Of a stretch of 64,000 nucleotides of DNA, positions 33,905 through 43,590 are shown piece by piece. The first letter of the stretch is position 1; each line of letters opens with the position of its first letter. The notes below the pieces were generated by a model, which was given only the letters and a program-made list of their open reading frames with translations, made no database searches and had not been told where the DNA came from. Source of the stretch: Intestinibacter bartlettii (lineage in GTDB: Bacteria > Bacillota > Clostridia > Peptostreptococcales > Peptostreptococcaceae); the NCBI RefSeq assembly GCF_000154445.1, contig NZ_DS499562.1; one strand, given 5' to 3'. Made by a program: the position numbers and the translations under genes.

Positions 33905-36116
33905 TCAGCAGACCCTCTTTTTTAAATTTATTTAACTTAACTGCTAAATTAGAGTATCTGTCGTTGCTTCGATTGTTTTTTATCATAAATTCTAGGTACT
34001 TAACTTCACCAACTAGCACAACCTGTTTCTTTGCACGTGTAACAGCTGTATAAAGTAGATTTCGGCTAAGTAGCATTGGTGGCGCCCACGCCATCGGTAT
34101 TACAACGATTGGGAATTCACTCCCTTGGCTTTTATGAATAGTCGTACAGAAACTGTGGTCTAATTCATCTAACTCGTCGTACTTGTAAGTTACGATTTTT
34201 AAACTATCGAATATTACAAATATCTCTTTCTTTTCTTTGTCTATATAGTAAATATAACCAATATCGCCATTATATATACCATGTCCACTATTACTTCCAT
34301 CTTCACTTTGCCATTTTCTCGTATAATTATTTTTAATCTGCATAACCTTGTCGCCAACTCTGAATGTTCTTTTTGAAAATACTTCTTCAGTTTTATATTT
34401 TGATGGCGGATTAAGACTTTTTTGCAGCTCTATATTTAAATTATTTACACCAAGAGTTCCTTTTCGCATTGGCGATAAAACTTGAATATCTTTTAATTTA
34501 TCTACACCGTAGAATTTCGGTAATCTCTCACTAACAACCCCTACGATTTCTTGCAGTATATCGTCTCCTTCTTTTTTAATAAAGAAGAAATCCTTCCCTT
34601 TTACATTCAGTTTTAATGGTTCACCTTTATTAATTTTATGGGCATTGACTACTATCATACTTTCTTGAGCTTGTCTGAATATTTCATTTAATCTAACAGT
34701 ATTTATAACTTCTGAATCGATAAGATCTTTTAATACATTTCCTGCTCCAACTGAAGGCAACTGGTCGCTATCCCCAACGATTAAAAGTCTTGTCCCAGAT
34801 TTTATAGCTCTAAGCAAGCTATACATAAGCACAATATCAACCATTGAAACCTCGTCAAGAATAACAACATCAGCATCAATTGGATCTTCTTCATTTTTCA
34901 TAAATGTAAGTTCATCGCTGTCCATTCCGAATCCCATTTCTAAAAGCCTGTGAATTGTCTTTGCCTCTTTATTTGAAGTTTCACTCATTCTCTTTGCTGC
35001 ACGTCCTGTTGGCGCCGCCAAAACGACTTTTTGGTCGTTATTTTCAAATACTTTGATAATTGTATTAATTGTTGTTGTTTTCCCTGTACCTGGTCCACCA
35101 GTGATTATTACAACACCTTTTTCAATAGCTTCTTTAACTGCCATAACCTGATTTTGTGCCAGTTTAATTCCTTCTTCTCTTTCAATAAGTTTTATTTCAT
35201 GGTCAACATCTATGTTTAAATTCTCAAAGTCATATTGAGCAAGTCTTATCATTTCTTTGCAGACTCCATTTTCAGAAAGATAATATGGCATAAGATATAC
35301 ATTTATATCGTTTTGGTCTTTTTCAACATGTATTTTTTGAGTATATGCTAATTCAAGAACACCTTCTTTTATCTTTTCTGCCTCAATTTCTAATACCTTC
35401 ATCGCTTGTGGGACAAGAACACTCAGCGGTAAATATGTATTTCCATTTGATGCGCTTTGGTTAAGCGTATATAAAATTCCTTGGAATATTCTATCCCTAG
35501 AATATTTATCTATACCAAGCTTCTTTGCGATATCGTCCGCAATTCTAAACCCAATTCCCCTGATATCTTCAGCAAGCCTGTATGGATTCTTATTTATAAT
35601 GCTAATTGCATTCTCTTTATATTTTTTATAAATTTTTAAACAGTAATTAGGAGTTATTCCATAAGGAGAAAGTTGCATAATTATATTTCTCAATTCTCTA
35701 TTTTCTTCATAACTCTCTGTTATCTGTTTTATTTTCTTTGACCCAATTCCCTCAACTTCTTTTAATCGCTCTGGAGTGTTTTGGATTACGTCTAGAGTAT
35801 CGACTCCAAACTTTTCAATAATCCTAGTTGCCATTTTCTCTCCTATACCATGAATCATACCAGAAGATAAATAAGCGTAAATTCCCTCCAAAGATGAAGG
35901 TGTAACAGGCATAAATTTATTTACTTCAAATTGTGAGCCATACGTTTTATGTGTGACCCATCTTCCTTCAACTTCTATACTCTCACCAACAGACAAAGTC
36001 GGCATACATCCGACAATTGTAACTTCTTCGTCTTCGTTTGCAAGATAAGCTATAGTGTATCCATTCTCTTCATTTTTAAAAACTATATCACTTATCATAC
36101 CTTCTAATTTTTCCAT
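33888..36116 (-). CDS. recD2: RecD2 family 5'-3' DNA helicase
   Basis: A 742-residue SF1B helicase of the RecD2/YrrC type, not part of RecBCD. An N-terminal OB-like region and helix-hairpin-helix section (VEGIGSKKIKQI, about 115-150) precede the motor. Walker A is GGPGTGKTTTINT near residue 345, and motif II is VVILDEVSMVD. The C-terminal motif VI region reads LLYTAVTRAKKQVVLVG, and HSFCTTIHKSQGSEF is present. It is involved in replication-fork and mismatch-repair processing. It is coupled to comFC by overlap. Confidence 0.96.
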   Translation of the reverse strand: MEKLEGMISDIVFKNEENGYTIAYLANEDEEVTIVGCMPTLSVGESIEVEGRWVTHKTYGSQFEVNKFMPVTPSSLEGIYAYLSSGMIHGIGEKMATRIIEKFGVDTLDVIQNTPERLKEVEGIGSKKIKQITESYEENRELRNIIMQLSPYGITPNYCLKIYKKYKENAISIINKNPYRLAEDIRGIGFRIADDIAKKLGIDKYSRDRIFQGILYTLNQSASNGNTYLPLSVLVPQAMKVLEIEAEKIKEGVLELAYTQKIHVEKDQNDINVYLMPYYLSENGVCKEMIRLAQYDFENLNIDVDHEIKLIEREEGIKLAQNQVMAVKEAIEKGVVIITGGPGTGKTTTINTIIKVFENNDQKVVLAAPTGRAAKRMSETSNKEAKTIHRLLEMGFGMDSDELTFMKNEEDPIDADVVILDEVSMVDIVLMYSLLRAIKSGTRLLIVGDSDQLPSVGAGNVLKDLIDSEVINTVRLNEIFRQAQESMIVVNAHKINKGEPLKLNVKGKDFFFIKKEGDDILQEIVGVVSERLPKFYGVDKLKDIQVLSPMRKGTLGVNNLNIELQKSLNPPSKYKTEEVFSKRTFRVGDKVMQIKNNYTRKWQSEDGSNSGHGIYNGDIGYIYYIDKEKKEIFVIFDSLKIVTYKYDELDELDHSFCTTIHKSQGSEFPIVVIPMAWAPPMLLSRNLLYTAVTRAKKQVVLVGEVKYLEFMIKNNRSNDRYSNLAVKLNKFKKEGLLIEDNE

Positions 36117-36220
36117 AATACAACACTCCTAATTGTGCTTTTTAGCACATGCTTTATATTATAATTGAGCTATTTTAGTCCATATATTAGTATGTCCCAA
36201 AATAGCCCATAGCATATTAA

Positions 36221-37918
36221 CTAAAATAATTCATCTGTTTCTATTTCATCTAAAACTTCTTTTAACTCTTTTCTAGCTTGTTCTATCATAGCCTTATCTT
36301 GTTTATTTAAAATTAATTCAAATTGTGTAAGAGCTTCACCGATAATTTTTCTGTCTTCTCCAGTGAATTCTTCATACATTCTTTCACCTCTAAATAGAAG
36401 TTCTTTGTTTTTTTCTTGGTCTCTTGGATGAATTTTCAAATAATTAAGCTCCTCAAATCTAGCCTTTGCATCTTCTTCTGATATTGGGCTATTTTCTTTT
36501 TGGATAATAATTTTTTTCTTTTCCCCTGTTGAGTTTACCTTAACAATTACTTCTAATATTGAGTTTATATCGTATGTATAAGTTACATCAATTGATTCTT
36601 TTCCTTCTGGCCCTTTTGGAACAACTACTGAAATCTCACCTAATTTTAAGTTATTTTTCGCAAGTCTGCTCTCACCTTGAAGAACTTCGACAACAAGTTT
36701 GCTTTGCCCGTCATAGCATGTATAGAATGTTTCTGTTCTGCTGACTGGTATAACTGTGTTTCTTTCGATTATAGGATAATAATACCCAGATTCACGAGTA
36801 TTTCCCATTCCTTTAACAGAAACTTCTGTTCCAAGCGAGAATGGACAAACATCAGTAAGCACAATTTCTTTTATATATTGATCTCTTTCTTTCATCGCAG
36901 CTTGAAGTGCTGCCCCTATTGCAACAGCTTCATCAGGATTTACACTTGTGTTTGGAAGTCGTCCAAATATTTTTCCAACAAACTTTCTTATTATTGGAAG
37001 TCTTGTTGCCCCACCGATTAATATTATTTCATCTATTTGACTTAATTTTATTTTTGCATCTTTTAAACTTCTCTCTATTGGTTTTCTCAATTTAGATAGA
37101 AGTAATTCACACGATCTTTCATAAGAATCTATACTTATTTCTGTCTCATAAATATTATCGTTTATATTACATTTTATATTCACTGTCTTCTTGTCTGAGA
37201 ATTCAAGTTTTGCTTTTTCACATTGTTTTTTAATATGAGATAAAGCCTTTTTATCAAGCTTATCTTCATCTAATTTAACTTGGTCAATAAACATTCTATA
37301 TAGTATGTCTGTGAAGTCTTCTCCACCTATATAGTTGTCACCAGCTACTGCTCTAACTTCCATTATATTTTTATACATTTCAAGTATTGAAATATCGAAA
37401 GTTCCTCCACCAAGGTCGAAAACCAAGAATTTAGTGTGGTCATCTCTTTTATCTATTCCATAAGCTATTGCAGCCGCTGTCGGTTCGTTTATTATACGAT
37501 TTACCTTTAATCCAGCAAGCTCTCCAGCTTTTTTTGTTGCCTTTCTTTGTTCATCATTAAAATAAGCAGGCACACTGATTATCGCTTCTTCTATTTCTTG
37601 TCCAATAAAAACTTCAGCATCTTCTTTTAATGATTTTAATACAAAAGAAGATAACTCCTCAGCCTTAAACTTTTTATCTCCAAGTGCAAATTCCTTATCA
37701 GTGCCCATACTTCTTTTAAAAACTTCTGCTGTCATATTTGGATAAAGTATTTTTCTTTCCTTAGCAACTTTTCCAACATAAATATTATCATCTTCATCTA
37801 TACTTACAACAGACGGAGTTAAATTTTCTCCAAGTCTATTTGGTATTATTTTCGTTTCACCTTCATCAAAATAACAAGCTAAACTGTTTGTTGTTCCTAA
37901 ATCTATTCCTATTATCAT
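36221..37918 (-). CDS. Hsp70 family chaperone, HscC-like
   Basis: A 565-residue Hsp70. The actin-like ATPase is complete: phosphate 1 IGIDLGTTNSLACYF (2-16), connect 1 AIISVPAYFNDEQRKATKKAGELAGL, phosphate 2 FLVFDLGGGTFDISIL, adenosine motif EIILIGGATRLPIIRK. The substrate-binding part is shorter than in DnaK (about 610-640), with a short lid. No grpE, dnaJ or hrcA is nearby, so this is not the canonical DnaK. It directly follows, by 26 bases, a giant TPR protein with a J-like N-terminus, implying a dedicated chaperone pair, comparable with E. coli HscC and DjlB/C. Confidence 0.93.
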   Translation of the reverse strand: MIIGIDLGTTNSLACYFDEGETKIIPNRLGENLTPSVVSIDEDDNIYVGKVAKERKILYPNMTAEVFKRSMGTDKEFALGDKKFKAEELSSFVLKSLKEDAEVFIGQEIEEAIISVPAYFNDEQRKATKKAGELAGLKVNRIINEPTAAAIAYGIDKRDDHTKFLVFDLGGGTFDISILEMYKNIMEVRAVAGDNYIGGEDFTDILYRMFIDQVKLDEDKLDKKALSHIKKQCEKAKLEFSDKKTVNIKCNINDNIYETEISIDSYERSCELLLSKLRKPIERSLKDAKIKLSQIDEIILIGGATRLPIIRKFVGKIFGRLPNTSVNPDEAVAIGAALQAAMKERDQYIKEIVLTDVCPFSLGTEVSVKGMGNTRESGYYYPIIERNTVIPVSRTETFYTCYDGQSKLVVEVLQGESRLAKNNLKLGEISVVVPKGPEGKESIDVTYTYDINSILEVIVKVNSTGEKKKIIIQKENSPISEEDAKARFEELNYLKIHPRDQEKNKELLFRGERMYEEFTGEDRKIIGEALTQFELILNKQDKAMIEQARKELKEVLDEIETDELF

Positions 37919-37944
37919 AAATAACGTCTCCTTGCTACCTTTTT

Positions 37945-40900
37945 CTATTTAAAAAGTCCGATTTTGTATGCCAATCCAATAGCATCTGTTCTCGATATAT
38001 CTAATTTAAATATCTCATCTAAATGAGCTTTTACTTTATCTATATTTCCCTTAACATATTCTAAATACGCAAGGCTATACATTGCATCGATACATACTTC
38101 TTCTGAACAGTAAAAGCATCTTGGTGATAAAAGGGCCTTGCTTATATATTCATATGCCTTATTATATTCACCTAAAATAATATATGCATCAGCTAAATAT
38201 CGATAAATATATGGTAATTTATCTACCTTAGATTTTAAGTTATCTACAGGAGTTAATTCTATTACCTTTTTAGCATAGCTATGTGCTTTTACCTTATCTC
38301 CCAACTCAAGACATATTCTTCCCGCAGTTATATAGTTAGCTCTATTATCTGCAACAAATTGTAACTCTTTTATAGCCTCTTCAATTAATTTTAATGCTTT
38401 TTTATAATTTCCTGTATAGAATAATAGTTTTGCTCTATCCCTCTTATGGTCTGGTTCTGGTTTTACCATTAATGAGAAAGTTTTTAGTGCCGCTTTCATA
38501 TTTCTTTTTTCTATATTTAAATTAGCCATACGAGACATGGCTTCGGCGCTTAATTTTGATTTATTCATTGCTGCTAAATACTCATCTAAAATTTCTTCGC
38601 CTTTATCAAAATCCCCAAACTTAACATATTGATTATATATATCTATTAAATCAGAAGGGTCATTTGTGTTTTCGTAATTTTCTCTGTAGTATTTCATTGC
38701 ATCTTCACGCATGCCTAATTTTGCACATACTAGACCTAATGTCCCTTCTAAATAAGATGAACTTTCGTATTCATCGCTATTATCAAAGATTGCCTTGGCT
38801 TTTATAAAATACTCATACGATTTTTTCGCATTATCTATCATATTGTAATAGATTCCGAAGTATTCGTATAATCTCGGGTCATCTTTAAGATTTTTATCTA
38901 AGTACACTAAATCTTTATATAAATCATCTAGATTTAACAATTCTAAGTTTACTTGCACTCTTTTAAAGTAGTCATCTATATCATATTCTTTTTCAATCTG
39001 TTTATTGTAATATTCTAATGCTTTTTCATAAAGCTCTTGGTCGTTATATATATCTCCAATTTTTCTATCACTATATCCGTTGTCTGGATATAATTGCGCT
39101 ATGTACTCAAAAGTTTCTTTAGCATCATTATATTGTTCTCTTATACTAAGTTCTATTCCCTTATAATAAAGTAATCCTTGATGTTTCGGACTATATTTTA
39201 AACCTTTCTGTGCAAGTTCTAAAACATCGCCTTCTTCATCAGTGTTGAAAATTTCATTTATATAGTAGAAATATAATTCTTCTGGAAATGCTAGGATTCC
39301 AGCATCATCTTCTTCTAGTTTTTTTATTAGATTTTTATAAATTTCCGTAGCTTCTTCTCTTTTATCTTCATAATCTAAAATAAGTGCTTCTAAGAAGTCT
39401 AAGTTCTGATTTTCAACATCTTCACTTCTTAAAGATTTTATTTCTTCTTTAGCCATTTCGATTTCTTCTACTTCTATTAAGATTCTTATTTTATATATGT
39501 ATGCAAATAAATTATATGGGTCTTTATATAAGATATCATTACATTCATCAAATGCTTCTTTCAGATATTCCAATTCATAAAGTGATCTAATTTTCATCAT
39601 ATAGGCTTCTGATACCTCAGGGTTTATTTCTATAATTTTGTCACAAACCTTTATCACTTCTTCATATTGTTGATTTGCAAATAAAATCTTATTCTTCATA
39701 TTTAAAAATTGTACATCATTTGGAAGTATCTCAAGTGATTTATTCAATTCTTTTAGAGCATTATTATTTTCGCCTTTTTGATTATATATCCATGCTTTTG
39801 TAAAATATACATTCTCCATAGATTTATATTTAGGCGCAAAATTATTTAACTTTTCTTCTGAAGCATTCTCTATTCCATTTTTCCACATATCTGCATACTT
39901 TAATGCCTCGTCATATTTTTTCATATCTAAATAAATTCTAGCAAATAATCTATAAATCATTAAATCTGTATTTTCGTCTACTTCTATCGAATTTGCAATA
40001 TTGTATGCTTCATCTAATCTATCAACAATATAATATGTATGTGCTATTTCTAATAGCTTGTCAGTTTCAAACTTATCTTGTCCTAATCTAACTTTATTTT
40101 CATAATCATTTATAATATCTTGATTTAATTCATCGAATAGTCTATCAATCTCTTCATATTCATACCCTTCCGAATTAATCACAGTTAATAACTCTCTTGC
40201 TTCAGCAAATCTTCCCTCATTTTTATAAATAATGCATAACCCTTCGCATGCCATTACATTTGATGGTTCTCTTTTTAAAACAGTTTTATAATATTGTTTT
40301 GCTTCTTCATTTTGACCTTTGTCTGCTAAAATCATTCCTTTTAATAAATCTGCTTCAACAACTTCATTATATTTGGGGTCTATATTAGATATGATATCCC
40401 AAGCTTCATCTAATCTATCTAAGTTATAAAGTACGACTGCCTCTTTTTTATCAACTTCCGGATGATATATTCCATATTCTTTTAAATCTTGTAATAAATC
40501 ATATGTTTTTTCAATATCTCTTTCTCTATATTTTCTATTCATTTCATAAAAATCAGTTAAAAATGCTTCATAATCAAGCCCATCTTTTATTTCAAACAGA
40601 CTATAGGAAGGATATTCATCGTATTTAATTCCATCAACAATTATATTATCTATAAATTCTGCTGGAAAACTTTCATATAATTCATCTATATCCTCTTCAA
40701 AATTGAAAAACTCATTTAAAAATCTAATTACAGCTGATGGAAGGTAGTAGTTTTGCATAAAAAATTCTAATAGAGCATCTCTTGCATCTGTTTTGGTCTC
40801 TATATTTTGGCATACATCATCTTTTAACAATTCTGACCATGCATTTATATCATTTCTCGCTCTAAAATTGTTATATACCTCTCTTACTTTTGCCATCCAC

Positions 40901-41109
40901 AGACCTATTTCAGTATTATCTATTTCATTTGTATCTTCTTCGTCTTCTTGATTTGCATATTCAATAGCCTCTTCATATGCTTTTCTAAGTTGCATAAATT
41001 CTTCTGGTTTGTCTTCAGGATTTGTGTCGCTTAATTTGTTTAAGTACGCTTCCTTGATTTCCATCTCATTTTTTGTTGGCTCAATCCCTAATATTTTAAA
41101 AATCCTCAT
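37945..41109 (-). CDS. Giant TPR protein with degenerate J-domain N-terminus
   Basis: A 1054-residue acidic, soluble protein. The first 60 residues look like a J-domain (FKILGIEPTKNEMEIKEAY..., EEFMQLRKAYEEAIEYA), but the HPD tripeptide that stimulates Hsp70 is replaced (TNPED in its place). The rest is helical, with many TPR-like units (for example AKQYYKTVLKREPSNVMACEGL, ALKELNKSLEILPNDVQFL, ALEYYNKQIEKEYDIDDYF). It sits immediately upstream of the Hsp70 gene on the same strand and probably delivers clients or scaffolds it. ATG at 41109 has GGAGG five bases ahead; an ATG four codons earlier is the alternative. No signal peptide or membrane segment. Confidence 0.85.
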   Translation of the reverse strand: MRIFKILGIEPTKNEMEIKEAYLNKLSDTNPEDKPEEFMQLRKAYEEAIEYANQEDEEDTNEIDNTEIGLWMAKVREVYNNFRARNDINAWSELLKDDVCQNIETKTDARDALLEFFMQNYYLPSAVIRFLNEFFNFEEDIDELYESFPAEFIDNIIVDGIKYDEYPSYSLFEIKDGLDYEAFLTDFYEMNRKYRERDIEKTYDLLQDLKEYGIYHPEVDKKEAVVLYNLDRLDEAWDIISNIDPKYNEVVEADLLKGMILADKGQNEEAKQYYKTVLKREPSNVMACEGLCIIYKNEGRFAEARELLTVINSEGYEYEEIDRLFDELNQDIINDYENKVRLGQDKFETDKLLEIAHTYYIVDRLDEAYNIANSIEVDENTDLMIYRLFARIYLDMKKYDEALKYADMWKNGIENASEEKLNNFAPKYKSMENVYFTKAWIYNQKGENNNALKELNKSLEILPNDVQFLNMKNKILFANQQYEEVIKVCDKIIEINPEVSEAYMMKIRSLYELEYLKEAFDECNDILYKDPYNLFAYIYKIRILIEVEEIEMAKEEIKSLRSEDVENQNLDFLEALILDYEDKREEATEIYKNLIKKLEEDDAGILAFPEELYFYYINEIFNTDEEGDVLELAQKGLKYSPKHQGLLYYKGIELSIREQYNDAKETFEYIAQLYPDNGYSDRKIGDIYNDQELYEKALEYYNKQIEKEYDIDDYFKRVQVNLELLNLDDLYKDLVYLDKNLKDDPRLYEYFGIYYNMIDNAKKSYEYFIKAKAIFDNSDEYESSSYLEGTLGLVCAKLGMREDAMKYYRENYENTNDPSDLIDIYNQYVKFGDFDKGEEILDEYLAAMNKSKLSAEAMSRMANLNIEKRNMKAALKTFSLMVKPEPDHKRDRAKLLFYTGNYKKALKLIEEAIKELQFVADNRANYITAGRICLELGDKVKAHSYAKKVIELTPVDNLKSKVDKLPYIYRYLADAYIILGEYNKAYEYISKALLSPRCFYCSEEVCIDAMYSLAYLEYVKGNIDKVKAHLDEIFKLDISRTDAIGLAYKIGLFK

Positions 41110-41204
41110 AAATTCCTCCATAAATCCCTAATATCATTTTTCAATACCATTAAGGGTTTATCTTATAAATTCCCTTATAAAAATAGTACACTAGTTTTGT
41201 AAAG

Positions 41205-41240
41205 AAAAAAAGACCTTGCACTTAATATGTACAAGGTCTT
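41205..41240 (-). terminator. Intrinsic terminator of metK
   Basis: AAAGACCTTG / CAAGGTCTTT stem with 13-base loop and seven T on the minus strand, 32 bases past the metK stop. Confidence 0.9.
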
Positions 41241-41271
41241 TATATATTTAAAATTATAATATTCTAACTAA

Positions 41272-42462
41272 CTATATACCAGCTTGTTCTTTTAAAGTTT
41301 CAGCTTTATCAGTTCTTTCCCATGGTAAATCTATATCAGTTCTACCGAAGTGACCGTAAGCAGCAACTTGTTTGTATATAGGTCTTCTTAAGTCAAGGTC
41401 TCTTATTATAGCACCTGGTCTTAAGTCGAAGTTTTTGTTTATTAATTCAACTAAAACTTCTTCAGAAACTTTTCCAGTTCCGAAAGTATCAACGAATATT
41501 GATAATGGTTTAGCAACACCTATTGCATAAGCTAATTCTATTTCACATTTGTCTGCAAGTCCAGCAGCAACTATGTTTTTAGCTACGTATCTAGCAGCGT
41601 AAGCAGCAGATCTGTCAACTTTTGTTGGGTCTTTTCCAGAGAATGCTCCACCACCGTGTCTAGAGTATCCACCGTAAGTATCTATTATTATTTTTCTACC
41701 AGTTAAACCAGTATCTCCTTGTGGTCCACCTATAACGAATCTACCTGTTGGGTTGATGTAGTACATAGTTTCTTCATCTAATAATTCAGCAGGTATAACA
41801 GCTTTTATAACGTGTTCTATTAAATCTCTTCTTATAGTTTCGTTATCAACACTTTCACTATGTTGAGAAGATATTAATACAGTATGAACTCTAACTGCTT
41901 TGTTTCCTTCATATTCAACAGTTACTTGAGTTTTACCATCTGGTCTTAAGTAATCTAATAATCCAGATTTTCTAACTTCTGTTAATCTTCTTGATAATTT
42001 GTGAGCTAAAGATATTGGAAGTGGCATTAATTCTTCTGTTTCATTACAAGCGAAACCGAACATTATACCTTGGTCTCCAGCACCAACTTTTTCTATTTCT
42101 TCTTCAGTTTGTTCTCCTGATTTACTTTCTAAACCTTCATCAACACCCATAGCGATGTCTCCTGATTGTTCATCTATAGCAGTTATTACTGCACAAGTAT
42201 TGCAGTCGAATCCAAATTTAGCTCTAGTATATCCGATACCTTCTACTGTTTCTCTAACTAATTTTGGAATATCAACATAAGCATTTGTACTTATTTCACC
42301 TGCAACTAATACTAAACCAGTTGTAGTAGTAGTTTCACAAGCAACTCTTGATTGTGGGTCTTTTTCTAATAATGCATCTAATATTGCATCTGATATTTGG
42401 TCACACATCTTGTCTGGATGCCCTTCAGTAACTGACTCTGAAGTAAATAAATGTCTTGCCAT
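41272..42462 (-). CDS. metK: S-adenosylmethionine synthetase
   Basis: A 396-residue MetK that makes SAM from methionine and ATP; tetrameric, cytoplasmic. Conserved elements are FTSESVTEGHPDKMCDQISDAILDA at the N-terminus, GAGDQGIMFGFAC, and the P-loop-like GGGAFSGKDPTKVDRS. Full length. A SAM-I riboswitch and a sigma-A promoter precede it, so it is turned down when SAM is plentiful. Monocistronic. Confidence 0.99.
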   Translation of the reverse strand: MARHLFTSESVTEGHPDKMCDQISDAILDALLEKDPQSRVACETTTTTGLVLVAGEISTNAYVDIPKLVRETVEGIGYTRAKFGFDCNTCAVITAIDEQSGDIAMGVDEGLESKSGEQTEEEIEKVGAGDQGIMFGFACNETEELMPLPISLAHKLSRRLTEVRKSGLLDYLRPDGKTQVTVEYEGNKAVRVHTVLISSQHSESVDNETIRRDLIEHVIKAVIPAELLDEETMYYINPTGRFVIGGPQGDTGLTGRKIIIDTYGGYSRHGGGAFSGKDPTKVDRSAAYAARYVAKNIVAAGLADKCEIELAYAIGVAKPLSIFVDTFGTGKVSEEVLVELINKNFDLRPGAIIRDLDLRRPIYKQVAAYGHFGRTDIDLPWERTDKAETLKEQAGI

Positions 42463-42614
42463 TTTAGTTCCTCCTTAAAATTTCATAGTTTGTTCTATTT
42501 TATAATTTGTTCCCTAAAAATCTTTATTTTAAACTAAAGATTTTTCTGTTGGAATTCTAGATTATATTCTTTATTTTACAAGAAATTTAATTCTTTATAC
42601 TTTCTTATAAATTA

Positions 42615-42641
42615 AAAAACCTCTTCTGCACAGAAGAGGTT
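42615..42641 (-). terminator. Terminator of the SAM-I riboswitch
   Basis: AACCTCTTCTG / CAGAAGAGGTT, an 11-bp stem followed by six T on the minus strand, directly after the aptamer. Confidence 0.9.
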
Positions 42642-42661
42642 ATTGTATGCTTAAATACATG

Positions 42662-42764
42662 ACCTCATCTTTCTAGAATTCTCTCTAGCAGGATTTAGCA
42701 CCTTCCTTTTCCAAGTGGTTGCTGGGCTTCATAGGGCCTGTCCCTCAGCCTCTCTTGATAAGGT
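42662..42764 (-). ncRNA. SAM-I (S-box) riboswitch
   Basis: On the minus strand: P1 ACCTTATC pairs with GATGAGGT; the core reads CTTATCAAGAGAGGCTGAGG, then CTATGAAGCCCAGCAACC and GGTGCTAAATCCTGC, the hallmark S-box blocks. It controls metK through the terminator at 42615-42641. Confidence 0.97.
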
Positions 42765-42799
42765 AATCAAGAAATTTTTCTTTGAATTTAACAATATAA

Positions 42800-42828
42800 A
42801 TAATACCTGTTTTATATTGTCTTGTCAA
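42800..42828 (-). promoter_or_regulatory. Sigma-A promoter of the SAM-I-metK transcript
   Basis: On the minus strand: -35 TTGACA (42828-42823), 17-base spacer, -10 TATTAT (42805-42800). The remaining 42829-42952, between divergent metK and yyaC, shows no gene. Confidence 0.88.
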
Positions 42829-42952
42829 GTATTTTTATAATAGTATTTGTCTATTTTTGTTAGTTTTTTTATAATATATTTTTTTAACTATTTCAAAATT
42901 GGTATTATTTCATAATCTTAACTCATATATTATCTAGAAGGGAGGAACTCCT

Positions 42953-43462
42953 ATGTATTTAGCCAAAGTAAACTATAAAAGAGAAGATGTCACGCATATA
43001 TTAAGTTCTATTCTTAAAAATATAATTTCTGATAATACTGTAATAATATGTATAGGAACAGATCGTGCTATTGGAGATGCACTTGGGCCTCTAGTAGGAA
43101 CTATGCTCAAAAATAGTGACTTCAAATACCCTGTTTACGGTACATTGGATAATCCTATTCATGCGTTGAATATTTATGAATCTATAGAAAAGATAAAAAG
43201 CAAACATTCCTCGAGCCAATTTCTAGCCATAGATGCCTGTTTGGGCTCGGCAAGTAACATAGGTAATATACAAATCCGAGAGGGGCCTATACTTCCAGGT
43301 AAAGGTGTAGGCAAAAAGTTACCCCAGGTAGGGACTTATTCTATAGTTGGCATTGTAGATAAAATAGATGAAAATAATAGATTTTCTTTTAATAATATAA
43401 GACTTCACTTTATATTAGAATTAGCTGAGACGATTGCTTTATCCCTACTTCTTGCTACCTAA
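42953..43462 (+). CDS. yyaC: YyaC family spore protease-like protein
   Basis: A 169-residue protein of the YyaC family, related in fold to the germination protease GPR. The N-terminal half carries IICIGTDRAIGDALGPLVG and a central FLAIDACLGSASNIGNIQI; GKKLPQVGTYSIVGIVD follows. The family is confined to spore formers and its activity is not established. It is the only plus-strand gene between 26.6 and 64 kb. GGAGG lies seven bases before the ATG, and a bidirectional terminator separates it from convergent mbl. Confidence 0.9.
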   Translation: MYLAKVNYKREDVTHILSSILKNIISDNTVIICIGTDRAIGDALGPLVGTMLKNSDFKYPVYGTLDNPIHALNIYESIEKIKSKHSSSQFLAIDACLGSASNIGNIQIREGPILPGKGVGKKLPQVGTYSIVGIVDKIDENNRFSFNNIRLHFILELAETIALSLLLAT

Positions 43463-43463
43463 C

Positions 43464-43525
43464 AAAAAAGTAGCTATCATAAAATAATATATTCAAAATA
43501 TTATTTTAAAATAGCTACTTTTTAT
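43464..43525. terminator. Bidirectional terminator between yyaC and mbl
   Basis: AAAAAGTAGCTAT and ATAGCTACTTTTT enclose an inner stem AAAATAATAT/AATATTATTTT, with A- and T-runs at both ends serving both converging genes. Confidence 0.88.
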
Positions 43526-43590
43526 TATTGTTTCGATAAATTTTATTGAGTTTTATAGTTAATCTCATTTATAATTTCAAAAATACAATA

